From Trichobilharzia regenti (Eukaryota; Platyhelminthes; Trematoda; Strigeidida; Schistosomatidae), in assembly GCA_944472135.2 (NCBI GenBank), contig OX235265.1, positions 372,001 through 436,000 of the forward strand: 64,000 nt of DNA, given 5' to 3'. Positions 12,258-24,900 of the stretch are shown here, piece after piece (positions within the stretch are counted from its first letter, which is position 1; each line of letters opens with the position of its first letter). A program made the translations under genes and the position numbers. Below the pieces are notes generated by a model that was not told the origin of the DNA, did no database searches, and was given only the letters and a program-made list of their open reading frames with translations.

Positions 12258-12962
12258 ATATCCAGTGCGTCTAAGAACTTATCAAATTTAGTTGGGCCTG
12301 TGGGTATATCCCAGTTGATTTCAGGTAAGTTAAAGTCCCCTCATAGGATCTTATGATCGTATTTTAATTCGGATAATTGCTCCAGAGTATTAATAAGTTG
12401 GGTCTCGTAATTACTAAAGGTGCCAGGTGCTCTGTAGGTGCACCCAATTAATGCTGTTACGTTATACAAGTGTACATTAACCCATAGAGTCTCAGGCATG
12501 TTAAGTGTACTACTTTCTAGCTATGATACAGTAAGTTCATTCAGAAAGTACTTGAGACAACCCCCTCCCTTACCACATTCCCTGTCACACCGAAAGTGTG
12601 TGTAGTTATCTAAGCTTATTTCTTCATCCAGGATATTCGAATGACACCAAGATTCAGTAATGACAATTACGGGGGGTTTGTATATTACTGTGAGTGCTCT
12701 GAGCATAGGCAATTTATTTAGAACAGATCTAGCATTTATGAGGATTACGTAAAGATGAGAGTTGAAGTAGCATTTGAAGTATTTAAGATCGTTAGTCAGC
12801 CCCGAATATGGTTCAGCACCCAGTAGTTCTACTGGACATGACGATCCTATGTTAAGAGGAGTTTCAGCATCATGCTCACCTATGTCTATCGAGTTGGTGT
12901 GTGCTGTTTTCGGTGACGAATTAGGAGTTGGAGTACTGAATTTGCTATAGACTAAGGAATGG

Positions 12963-13150
12963 TGCGTCGGTGGCACAGTGGTTAGGACTCTCGCCGACCA
13001 TGCACATGGTCCGGGGTTCGAGCCCTCGCCGACGCACACCTGATATCTATGGTCGGCCTGCGAAATTTGGGCTACCGATATCCACGCTGAAAATTCCATA
13101 TGTGTACCAAAAATACGGTGTGAAATCAAGCTGTAATCAAAATTTAAAAA
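12963..13150 (+). repeat. SINE1 copy (tRNA-derived)
   Basis: The tRNA-like head has an A box (gtggcacagtggttag) and a B box (ggggttcgagccc). The body follows (cctgatatctatggtcggcc ... aatacggtgtg), ending in caagctgtaatcaaaa plus an A/T tail. Same family as the copies at 18.9, 22.2, 24.2, 25.6, 32.7, 45.7, 55.6 and 63.7 kb. Inserted in element C in the opposite orientation. Confidence 0.9.
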
Positions 13151-13290
13151 AATAAAATTTTTATTTTTAGTTAGGCCAGAGGAGTGGGTAGGGTTCTTTG
13201 TTTGACTTATACTTGTGCAAGTGTCAAGTGTGCCTAATGGATACAGGTGCACTAGACCGTTCCTGTTTTCATGCAAGGAGGGAGCCAGCT

Positions 13291-14870
13291 CTAGTGGTTT
13301 AGGAGTGTTAACATCCCTACCAGCTGTTTTTTCAAGGCTGACAGGGACGCGGGGGATAAAAAATGATTGGATCCTTGTGATGGCCATGGCTTATTATTCC
13401 ACCTATTGTTTGATGCTAGTTGTGTCCTTGTGTGGGTTTCGTGTGTACTGCATTGTGGGTTGGTTCCCAGCAGACCTGTACCAAATATCCGGTCAAAATT
13501 TGTTTGTGTGCCATACTCTGAAGACCCTGAGTTGTTGATAACCGAGTTCTGACTATTACCACTTGTACTATTGAGGGTGACATTGTTGTGACATTGGATA
13601 TTAGTGTGTGCCATGGTGCGATTTAGCACGTTGTGAGTGCTAATACTATTGAACGTGGGGAGTGTGGGCTTATTTAAGCTGCCACTGCTTTTGTTGGTAT
13701 GATTTAGGGGCATATTTTGCTTATCTTTAGCAATGGAGTTATGGCTGGGAGAGGACAATGTCGAATTTCGGGGGTTTTTGACTTTTTTTCTGGGGTTATT
13801 TAGTGGCATTTTAGATTCTGCGGTGATGGGTGGTATGGTTTTATTATTTATCTGGTTACAGTCTAGTGGCCTCTCGGCTGGTGTTGCACTCAGATGGGAT
13901 AATTCTGTGTGTTTTGAGAGGAGTGATGCGTTGGGGTCTACTGTATCTTTCACAGGGTCGGGAATAATGGCTGCTTGCAAAGTCCTATTACCTATTTCAC
14001 AATTAGTCTTAGCAAGATAGTTGTATGCACGCCTTTCTATGACTGTTTTGTCCACCCCGACCTTTATATGTTTGTAGTTTCTGGCTTGCGATAGGGCGTG
14101 TTGGGAGTGGATGAATTTTCTGGTCTCTGCCGGTGTTTCGAACTGAAAACGAATAGGACAACACTTTTCATGTTGACTTTTCTTCAGCCTATAGCACTTA
14201 GTCTTGGAGTCAGGCATTTTCACTTCACTAAGTAAGATGCGCTTTACCTTTTTTAGTGGCTCATTGTCCGGAACGTTGTAGACAATAGCACTCAGTTTTG
14301 CGTCGAGTCGTTTTGTTACTTCTGTGGTAAAAAAATTAATGAGGTTATCTACCTTAGTTACCGATTCTGTGTCAAGCTTGTTAAGGTTTACCGTTTTCAT
14401 GAGGATAGTTAGAGGTGTCAGTTCACAGACCTGCGATCTGATATCGCTGATCTGATCTGATAATTTGGATATCTCGGTATTGGTTTCGACGGTTCCAGCA
14501 TTTACTGACTAACTGTTTTTTATTTCCCTTAATTCAGCCTTAAGTTCTCCTATAGACAACTTTAGAAGTTCTATTTCTGAAGATAGTACTGAAAAAGAGC
14601 TTGATGGCTGGAGTTTTTCGATAAGCACATAAGGTGGAGGGAGGAGTTCTGTGTGAGCAGAGGGTACTGAATTTTTAGGAGTAGTGCTAATACTAGCTGT
14701 CAGTACAGTTTTATCTTCAGTTCCAGCTCGACGCTTACGGCATACAAGTGAGTTATGTGACTAATTATGGCCGTTTGTAGGGGGTGTGTTGCTTGATGTA
14801 GCAATCAAGGACGTTAAATTAGACACCAGTTTTACAGGGGATTGGGTTCGTTGCATTTTACTTTGATTAA
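13291..14870 (-). pseudogene. Element C ORF1
   Basis: Counterpart of element B ORF1. The part at 13291-14400 is one open frame with the RRM-like segment (SAIVYNVPDN, CCPIRFQFETPAE) and the polar C-terminal region, uninterrupted where element B has a frameshift. The N-terminal part (14400-14870) carries stops, for example at the position matching about 3380 of element B. It is useful as the reference for the true ORF1 end and ORF2 start. Confidence 0.8.
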
Positions 14871-15013
14871 CCAAAACTATTAGAAATGAGAGTTAGTGGT
14901 TACAAGTATGGAAGTAGTATAGTACTCGTGCAAGTATTACAACAAGATAAATTTTATGTAACGAATCACGTAAAAATGTAACGCGAACGTTGAACGTACA
15001 GCGATACACATAT

Positions 15014-15814
15014 GCTACACACAGATATGCTACACCAGGATGTCGGTATATTTATTCATAAGCATTGCACAGAGGCTATGGTGGTGTGCAGCCTTAGACT
15101 TGACTATTTCATTGAATAATTTAGACCGAGATCTTGAGAATGTTTTTTCCGGAATACTCCACCAGGCATCCGACATACATTTCTTTGATCTGTAGTAGGA
15201 GTTTAACATTAAATATATTTTTTGGTCTGTCATTATTCATAACTTTAAGGTGGGGACGATGTTGGCTATTAGTCGCCATGGAATGTTTCATGATATTTTA
15301 AACGCAGTTTGATTTTAAATTTCATTGCCTGTGTAAATTATGACGCAATCTTAAAATGTGCTGTTTAACCAGAGTCAGCCGCAATAAAAGAGTTTAATCT
15401 TACAAAAAATAAAATCATACTTCAAATGTTTGTGTTCTGTAGGCAGAAAATGGGTTGCTGCAATCTGATGTCGTCATTTTTTTGAGGGTTACATTGCATC
15501 CGATTTCCTGAAACATACTATTCTGTACTATACATTACGTATATCACCTAAAGGAAGAATAACAACATGTTTGAAATCAGTGTAGTGTGTTAATAGCTCA
15601 GTGGTATGTTTCTCACTAAGGAGTGTAAATAACTGAATATGTATGGGAAAGCTTGAATTTTCACAGTCTGAAAGTTACAAGGGATAGGATTTGTTATCAA
15701 ATATGATATTCTAGTCTTCACAAAAGGGATGTTAGATTTTCTTTGTTTAACTGGGCTCAGCTCTGGTACTATTTAAAAGTGTTTATGTGTTAACAATATA
15801 ATATGAATGCATAG
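15014..15814. other. Upstream region of the LIM gene
   Basis: Sequence between element C and the first coding exon. No TATA box or other promoter element can be claimed with confidence. A tRNA A-box-like piece (taatagctcagtggtatg) occurs near 15590-15608 without a B box. The 5' UTR and promoter of the LIM gene should lie here or further upstream. Confidence 0.4.
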
Positions 15815-15914
15815 ATGGAGCCTATAATCTGCAAACAGTGTAATGAAATATGCAAAGGCGATGTATTAAAAGTTTCAGATTTGTTTTTCCACCATGACTG
15901 CTTTCGCTGCAGTG
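15815..15914 (+). CDS. LIM gene exon 1
   Basis: MEPIICKQC to the third zinc pair of LIM1. The donor is g|gtaaga and the exon ends in phase 1. The following intron (15915-15953) is only 39 nt. Confidence 0.9.
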
Positions 15915-18900
15915 GTAAGATTCCTTAGTAAACTGGACAATTTCGTAAAAAAGTTTGTTCGGTATGCCTTGGAGAAAATGGCTATTACGAAGATTGTGGG
16001 GCATTTTATTGCTCGGAAGATTTTAAAAAGCTTAAATCACAGCTTTGCTGTGTCTGCAGATCATACATAACAGGAGATATGGTCACTGTCTTGAACAAAA
16101 GCTTTCATAGAAGCTGCTTCTTTTGTAATCAATGCCGGTGAGTGTCTGAGTAATCATTAACTAAAACTTTAGGAAAACTTTCACTCCTGGTATGCGGGTC
16201 ACATTCTGGAGTGAGAAGTTTTTCTGCAAACAGTGTTTCCAATCTGTCTACGATAAGGAGAGCATGGCTGAAACTAACATAGATGATCTTCTTACTCACA
16301 ATAAGAATAATCGAAACAAATATTCGGAGGGTGAGCAATGAGTTTCAATTTAACAAAATTCTCTTTCTACTTTCATTGCTTTTATTTTGAATCTTCTGAA
16401 TCGATGCTATTTTTGTGAGTGACGCTTTCAGCTAGATGAAATATATCTGAGCAAATTACAGTGACATTGGAAAATAGACACCTGCTTTTCTCCAATATGA
16501 AATCTGGCAAAAATGGAGTGGTCACAGTAGCCTTGAGTCTGAACATTCTGACAGCTGTAGTTATTTATATTCTGAAATTTGTTTAATATTTGAAGCACAA
16601 TTGTACAACCTGGCTTCTATTTTGGAATACTGTTTAATTAAATTTAGATATTTCCCAAAATGCTTTAGATAACCGTCAAAGGAGTAACTGTACGCTGTGA
16701 ACAGCTAAACTGTATGTCACATTAATAAAATATCTAGCACTCATAATGCTCTTTTTTATGCTTTACTTTATATTTCATCTTAAAGTGGTTCTCAGTATGG
16801 AACTGCATAATATTTACACCAGTTATTGATATATTTGGTGTTAGATATTAACAGGTGGTCGTAATGTTTCGAGCGAGTTACTGTTACTCGGGACACTGTC
16901 GGATAAAGTGATGAGATTCACACTTATTTAGGAAATCAGTTATTGAAAAGGGCGTGTGGATGATAAGCTTCCCAATGTACAGCGAAGTGATTTTCTCACC
17001 AAACTGTCATAAATCGGAATTTTACACCTATTACCTTTTACAGAAGATGAAGATAAAAAGGTACACAAGAGAGAAAATGTAAGTTTTGAGTGATTCCATA
17101 CTGTTATTGACTAATAGAGTTCAAGAGTGTTACGTTAAACACTGTTTCTTTTCTTTCTTGATGATGTATTTGTTGGCGTTATCAGATTAGTGTTTAAAGT
17201 TTTTTCCTGCCAAAATATTAATAAAATGTTTGGAAGATTCCATTTTTTTTCCAGAAGAAAGCCACACATATTTGCGTCTTGGACTAACTATGCGCGACCA
17301 GACTTATTTGCTTGCAAAACGAAACTACTGCAAATTTTTACATGATTCATAGTCCGCAGTAAGATATGACTAACTCTTTTTGAAACCAACATATTTATAT
17401 CACGAATCGTAGGATGAGTAAAGTCGGGTAACAGGAGAAAATGGTATATTACACTAATGGATAGCATTCACTGAATGCCACTTTTCGGACCAAGATGATC
17501 TTTACAACGGATGAAATGCATCAGATCAAAACAAGGGGATATGTGCTCCACTTCACATGAAAACTGGCTGTTTGTTCAATCTAATAAAGGGAACTGGTTG
17601 TCTGAAAATCCATGTTTTGTAATGAACTGCTAATACGTAGGAAAAAAGTAAAGCATTTATAATGATTCAAGCGTTCAGTGGGATATCTTCAGTCTCTTGA
17701 AATATACATTCATGTATGAACATCATAAAACGGAATTATTTCGAATACATCCATTTAAGTTACCGAGATAAAAATGTGCAACACTATTGGTCTTAATGAA
17801 TTCCTTTCAGTTTCTGTTGCCATTCAGCCAAATGCTTACATTTGTGCATGCAGTGCATTCTGCCCTTATATTCTGTCTTACAACGAGACATTATCTACTT
17901 TGCTATCAAACAAACCCCTATTGATTTGTTGTTCTGTCTGGACAATACACATTTCATTTAGACTTACGAGGCCACCCAGGTTTATCTATGGCAACAGTCT
18001 ATTTAAGTCACTGCTAGCTAAGAGCCCTGTCCATTCAGATTTCATCGTAGTATTTTTGTCTCTTAATGGTAAGTGTGATGGTACCAATCAGTGTTTCACA
18101 CTTCGACTTAGAAGTTAAAAATATGGTATTTTGTGAATGAATTTTGTTTCCTTTCAAGTAATTTCAGACTATGTAACTTTTAATTTTAAGTTGAATAAAG
18201 TATGTACATTATCACCAAGGACATGTGACCTAAATTAAATATAGACTAAATCAGACGAGTTTCAACTAAGCCATTCAATTTTAGTAGGCAAATTGTATAA
18301 ACTGTCATTTTGGTTACAAGATATGTGAGTAAACCTAGCTGGTTTAACTTCTGAGAAACAAAAAACGGGCATTATTCCTGATATGTAAATATCAGTAGCT
18401 TTTAGATGCAAAATTAGAACTGAGATAAAGGCGATCCAAGAAGAAGAAATTAAAGATCATGACTGCAGTCGTTTATCTACAATACAAATGTGCAACCTGA
18501 GTTAAGCTTTGAAGTGCATCACACTCTATTTCATTCAATTACAACAAGATAGCGATAGCTAAAAAACCCCTTAACAGAGGTGATGACGATTTCTGGGCAA
18601 CATCAACAGCAACAACAACAACAGACAACAATCAACATAAATGAGAGGAACCTGAAAGAAACAACCTCCTTTACGTACCTAACTGGGAAGTATCGTTTCA
18701 ACTACAGGTGAACGGAACTGACGAGGATATCAAAGCCAGAATCGGAAAACCAAGACAATCCTTCATTCATACTCTCAAGTCTGTGCGGAGGTCAACAGCA
18801 CTCGGAATGAAAAATAAGATCCGGATTTTCAACTCCAATGTGAAGTCAGTCAGTGCTACTGTGCGTCGGTGGCACAGTGGTTAGGACTCTCGCCAACCAT

Positions 18901-21900
18901 TCACATGGTCCGAGGTTTGAGCCCACGCCGGCGCACACCTGACATCTATGATTGGCCTGCAAAATTTGGGCTACCGATATCCATGCTGAAAACTCCATAC
19001 TTGTACCAAAAATACGGTGTGGAATCAAGCTGTAAATCAAAAAAATAAAACAAATAAAAAAATATACGGATCAGAGACTTGGCCAGCGCGTCATAAAGAG
19101 CATCTTAAACAAACTACAGACCTTCATTAACAGCTGTCTTCGTTTAATACTCAAGATCAGATGGCCGGCCAGAAAAAATCAGCAACAGGGATCTCTGGTG
19201 GCGAACCAACCAGGAACCGATTGTGAAACAAATAGGCAGAATGAAATGGAGATGGATTGGCTAGCCATACGCTGAGGAAACCATCAAGTGACATCACTAG
19301 ATAAGCCATCGCTCGAGTGGGACTCGAACTGGAAGCGGCGAGCTGATCGTCGGTGCAAGGGTAACTTGTAGGAGGTCATGTGAGGAGGAGATGAAAGCAT
19401 GTGGGTAGACTTGGAGCGGGGTGAAAAAGTTGGCAGAAAACCGAAGGCAATGGAGACGCGCAGCTGAAGCCCTATGTTCCTCTAGGAATTAAAGGGCATA
19501 ATAATATATGATAAGTGCTCGGTCTCAGGTTGACATGTCGGCTCCTTGTGCAGATCCACAATAGGTGGCTCTCATGGCCTAAGTGATCTAGTGGATAACA
19601 CTTTGGCGATTTAAACTATAGGTATTGGGTTCCAGCCCTGGTAGGAACGCCATCATTCACAAGGAATCCCAAATAGGACGAAATGTATATCCTGAACTCC
19701 ATCACTGTTAGTCACTATCCACCAATTTAGGTCAAGCGGTGTTTAAAACTAAGAGTGCAGTGATGAAGATAAAGTGGATTGGTATGAAATTCATCAGAAC
19801 ATAATTATGAAAAGCAGCAATTTCGAGAAAGGCAGTGTGGAGTGAATTCATAAATTTCGATAGGACTTGTCAATTGTATACCCTACAAATATTTCTATTT
19901 AGATAATTTTTTGAAGTTGCCATACAGACAAACATAAGGACCTGGCAACAACAAATATATGCGATTGATAGGCTTTGGCTGATAGCCTGTTAACGTTATT
20001 AAGAAGTAAACTCAAGATATTTATGCGTCTTGAGGAGTTGCAGATTTTGATGATTGGAGTCATTGACAAGAAAAAGCACGTGACTGAATTCTGTAGTTAA
20101 TCTGCTTCAAAACAGGCGGTAAAAGTTCACATGGATTCATACTTTGTCATTCGTAATAACTTGAACATTGAAATGATATGTATCCATCTTTTTCATTCCC
20201 TGACTTATTGTCCAGTTGTATGCATATTATTATGATTATTATTTTGTCATCACTTGAATTATAATATTCCTTGTTTACGTCAAATTGAGCGACCAATCAA
20301 CCTATTTTTTAAATTTATTGAATTTACATTGTTAAATGATTACTAATTTTAAAATTTAAAATGTTTTATTTTGAGATTGTATAGTTTCCTTGTATATGAA
20401 AACGTACAAACGGACATAATGACATACAATCAAACTGTATTGCGGTATTCACCAGTGATATATTCGAATGTAGTCAAATCGAGAAGGCGAGAAACACACT
20501 CATCAACCTGAAACCAATCTGAAAATCTTCGTTACTCAGCGTCAACAACAAAATTCGGATTTTCAATACAAATGTAAAGTCAGTCAGTTCTTCTATACGG
20601 ATCAGAAACTTGGCGGGCGGGTCACAAAGAATATTTCCGATAGCCTGTTGCAGACCTTCATCAACAACTGTCTTCGCTGGATCTATACTGAAGATCAGAT
20701 GGCTGGGCCAGAAAGAATCACAAACAAGAAACTATGGGAAGAAACAAAACAAGAGCTAATCGCCAACCAACAAATATGCAGGAGATGGAGTGGAGATGGA
20801 TTGGACACTCGTTGAGGAGGAGGCCGCTGGGTGACATCACGCGCGCGTCAGGCCATTGCTCGAGTGGAACAAGGCCGAAAGGGAAGCGGCGAGTGGGTCG
20901 TCAGTGCAAGAGTTATATAGAGGAGATCGTGTGAAGAGGAGTTGAAAGAGTATGGACGGAGGTGAAAAGTACAGCAGAAAGAAGAAAGAAGCAAGTGGAG
21001 ACGTGCAGTTGAAGCCCTATGTTTCATTGGGAACCCAGGGGAACAATAATAATAATACAGAAGTCTTGAGTAGTTTGAAAGATGTATAAAGGAATCTGAA
21101 CCTCCTACTTGTTTAGATTTTGGAGTAATAATAATGACAGCAAATAGACAGTCACATATATGACTGTAAAATTACATACTTTAGCCGAGGCAACTGCATA
21201 CATAACATCAGCAGCATTCGTACCGTAAGTGAACATGATATGATGTAGTCAAGGTAACTGGAATCAAACTTCGTGACACACTGCCTAAAAGAAATGTATT
21301 TCATCTTCTTGATGTTTTTTCAGTAATAACAATGCATATATTAACTATTATTTAAATTCTTCAGGAACTGGAAACATTGCCAGTTATTTGTACTGATAAA
21401 AATAAATCGAATTTATCCAGTGAATTTTGTCGAGAATTAACTGAAAGATTAGCAGGTAGGTTACGCACTTAACTTGAAGATGTAACTTTTAGATAAATAT
21501 AGTGCCATGAAAGTTGTGTTAAACCTGTTACCCATTTATTTACTTGCTGTGACTTTGATTATTATAGAATTGATTTTCATTTAACTGTATCCAACTATTT
21601 CGAAATCATTCATTCATTCATTCAACTTTCTATACGTTATATGACTTTTTAAAGTGCAGCTTCATATATGAATAATTATCATTCATTACAACTTTAATCC
21701 TGTAAAACTATATAATAATAGCTTTATTTTTCACAAAATTTTCTCTGCATTCAAGCAGGATCTTTAAATAAAATATCACATTACAGTAGACCATATCAGA
21801 CAATTCTGCCTGACATACGAAGTGCATACCAAGAAATTATGATGTCTCTCCTTTGTCTTCTTCGTCTGTGAATGCATGTAATTTGGTTGAATGGTTTTTA

Positions 21901-24900
21901 GAAGCACTTCAGGAATCCTTTCGGCGAACCAACGACTCAACCCAAGAACAACTATCCCTTGTATTACAATACATCTCAACCCACAACTATGTTTTTCTCA
22001 GGATAACTAGAAACTTGCGAATCAGCAAGTTGTAGGCACATTAAATACTCACCAAATTTAGGCAAGCCACCGCATAAAGTGTCATTTATGCACTAAATAG
22101 TCATCAAAATGTTTTCCATATGAATTTGTTATTATTTTTACTTTTCTATTTTTTTAATTTTATTTTTTTAATTAATTAATTAATTTATTTTTTATTTTTG
22201 GTAACAGCTTGATTCCACACCGTATTTTTGGTACAAGTATGGAATTTTCAGCATGGATATCGGTAGCCCAAATTTCGCAGGCCGACCATAGATATCTGGT
22301 GTGCGCCGGTGTGGGGTCGAACCCCGGACCATGTGAATGGTCGTCGAGAGTCCTAACCATTGTGCCACCGACGCATTATAAGGGATTCATTTGTAATAAT
22401 AGGAATGGCTTTATTTCAAACAACTCGAAGTTGTTTGAATTCATCACATTAGATCATTCTGACTGACTGATTACTGAATAGTAATCAACAAAAAGTACCA
22501 GCCACTATCAACGGAAGAAATTTGAATGGGGTCACTTCATTTATTATTCTAGGCAGGATAGTTTCAGATACTGACGACAGCACGGATAAGGACGACAAAA
22601 CCAGAATCAGAAAGGCAGGATAGACCTTAATCACTTTGAAATCAGTACAGAAATCTTCTACACTCAGCATAAATAAAAAAATTCGGATTCTCAACATCAG
22701 TGTTAAGTCAGTCAGTTCTTCAATACGGTTCAGAAACTTGGTGTGTCATGGAATGCATTTCGAACAGCCTACCGCAAACTTTCTTCAACAGCTGTCGTCT
22801 TTTCATACTAAAGATTGATTAGCCAGAGACATTTGGCAGCAACAAACTCTAGGATGTAACTGGCAAAGAACCTGTTGCTCAGCAAATATGTCGAAGAAAT
22901 TGGTGATGAATGGGACACACGCTAAGGAGCCCGCCGGATGGGTCTTGAATAGAGCCCGAACTGGAATCAACGAGTTAGGCGCCCGAGAATGATATGATGA
23001 AGAACGAGTGAGGAACAGATAAAAGCTTATGAGCAGTTGTGTGGTCAGATGGAGAGGAATACTGAGGACAGGACAAAGCGGAGATGTGTCGTTGAAGCCC
23101 TATGTTATACACGGAATCGATGGGAATAATAATATATTGTAATAATTCAGCATAAGGTAATTTAGTTCTGAGTAGTAAAGTCTTCATCAGTCTCAAACAT
23201 TCGTCATGACAGATAACTTTTTAAAAATTTCAGACTGTTGAAAGTTGGTAAACGGGACGAGATAGAGTGACGACAGTTATTTTCTAAAAATAATTTATTA
23301 CATCTCATTTGACAGAGGTTAGTTCCTTCAATTATCTGACCAGGCAGCACTGTTTCAACTACTGGCTGAACGGATCAAGATGTCAAAGCTAGTCAGAATC
23401 AGAAAGCCAAGATACGCCTTTATCAAGCTGAAACCATTTTGAAAATCTTCTTTACTCAGCCTGCATAAGCAACAAGATTCAGTTTTTCAATAAAAATGTG
23501 AATTTGGTCAGTTCTTCCATACGGGTGAGAAACTTAATGAGCGTATCACGAAAAGCATTTCTAACAGGCCACAGCAGACTTTTATCAGCTGCTGCCCGCC
23601 TCCTTGGCTGGCTCCATACTGAAGATCAAGTGGCCGACTAGAAAGAATTAGAGACAAGAAACTTGGGTGATGAACAAATCAACCTAGAGCCGATCGCTTA
23701 ACAAAATATGTAGGAGAAAATGGTGATGGATCGGGCACACATTGAGGAGGCCGTTTGATGACATCGTGTGTAGTGCAGGTCATCAATTCAGTGGAATCCT
23801 AATGGAAATTGACGAGATGGTCGTCCTAGGGTGATAGGGAGGAGATCGTGTGGTGAGGAGGGGGAGATGAGAGATTATGGGCAATCGTGGACCCAGCTGA
23901 AGATGACAGCAGAAGATAGGAAAAAATGCAGAGATGTTGTTAAAGCCCTAAGTTCCGCTCGGAACCCAAGGGAATAATAACAATATTAAAGTCATTATTA
24001 CTCAGATAGCTCAATTGGTTAGCTTTCTTAGTACAGCCTTGATTGAAATTTTGCTTATACATTTTACAAAAGTATCATTTTCTTCAGGTATTTGTTGCTT
24101 TGTAAAAGTAAACCTTACTGACGAAGTTTGATCCGTCAGGGAATTCAGGTTAAGTTAGAATTTCACTCAAATTGATTCTGCCAGATGGAATCAGTAAACT
24201 GCTTTCCTTTAAGAACTTTTTTATTTATTTTTGATAACAGCTTGATTCCACACCGTATTTTTGGTACAAGTATGGAATTTTCAGCATGGATATCGGTAGC
24301 CCAAATTTCGCAGGCCGACCATAGATATCAGGTGTGAGTCGGCGTGGGCTCGAACCCCGGACCATGTGCTCATGGTCGGCGAGAGTCCTAACCACTGTGC
24401 CACCGACGCACTTCTTACCCCTATTATTATTATTATCCTTATTATTACCCTTCATTGAATGTTACTTTAAAAAAAATGAATTTACAGCACAATATTCAGC
24501 CACCTTAGAGCATGTTGTTGATGGATCAAAAGCCAATGAAATCACAAGTCGAAAAGAAGATTCTATAACTAATGCTAATGGTACAAAAACATGTACAACA
24601 ACCGCAGCAACACCACCACCAACAACAACAATGACAACAGGTGATACATTAAATGTTCAAGAAAAAGATAACCAGTTGAATACAATTAAAAGCGATAATG
24701 AATTATTACCATCTAATAATAATATTAATGAATGTATCAATGCTACAAATAATAAGAATATACCTACAACATCTGATAATGATGATAACAGTTATTGTAG
24801 TCTAGTTCAATCGATAACATTAGATCAACAGACTATGCAAATCTACCCGTCAAAATCACATTCACCAGTACCAGTAAAGGGTAGAGTAGCAGAATTAGTT

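Larger units (their letters stand above)
11771..13387 (-). pseudogene. Element C ORF2 fragment (endonuclease only)
   Basis: The frame starts at the ATG at 13385-13387, 97 bases inside the end of ORF1, and shows the original ORF1/ORF2 overlap. It reads MAITRIQSFFIPRV, then VILINARSVLNKL and VIVITESWCHS, like element B. The SINE1 at 12963-13150 is read through in frame. A stop ends the frame near 12521. Homology to the endonuclease continues at 12268-12520, then resumes at 11771-11904 beyond the 353-bp insertion. There is no reverse transcriptase, so it cannot have moved itself. Confidence 0.8.
11771..15013 (-). mobile_element. Element C: 3'-truncated CR1-like copy, sister of element B
   Basis: On the minus strand it matches element B from the 5' leader (about 3127) through ORF1 and into the endonuclease, ending at the GSDHK region (equivalent to about 5812). 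The reverse transcriptase and everything downstream are missing. The truncation point abuts an (AAT)n tract. Two later insertions lie inside it: a SINE1 copy at 12963-13150 and an unidentified 353-bp piece at 11905-12257. Confidence 0.9.

Noticed and set aside
12963..13030. tRNA-like sequences with A and B boxes (also at 18.9, 29.3, 32.5, 45.7, 46.0 and 55.7 kb)
   Set aside because: They are heads of dispersed SINEs with common bodies and tails, not tRNA genes. No complete cloverleaf with a 3' acceptor stem was seen.
13215..14020. Several plus-strand frames across element C
   Set aside because: They are antisense shadows of element C ORF1 and ORF2 on the minus strand.
17774..18118. 114-codon open frame in LIM intron 4
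   Set aside because: No ATG-context, domain or splice evidence; phase of the flanking exons is already satisfied without it.
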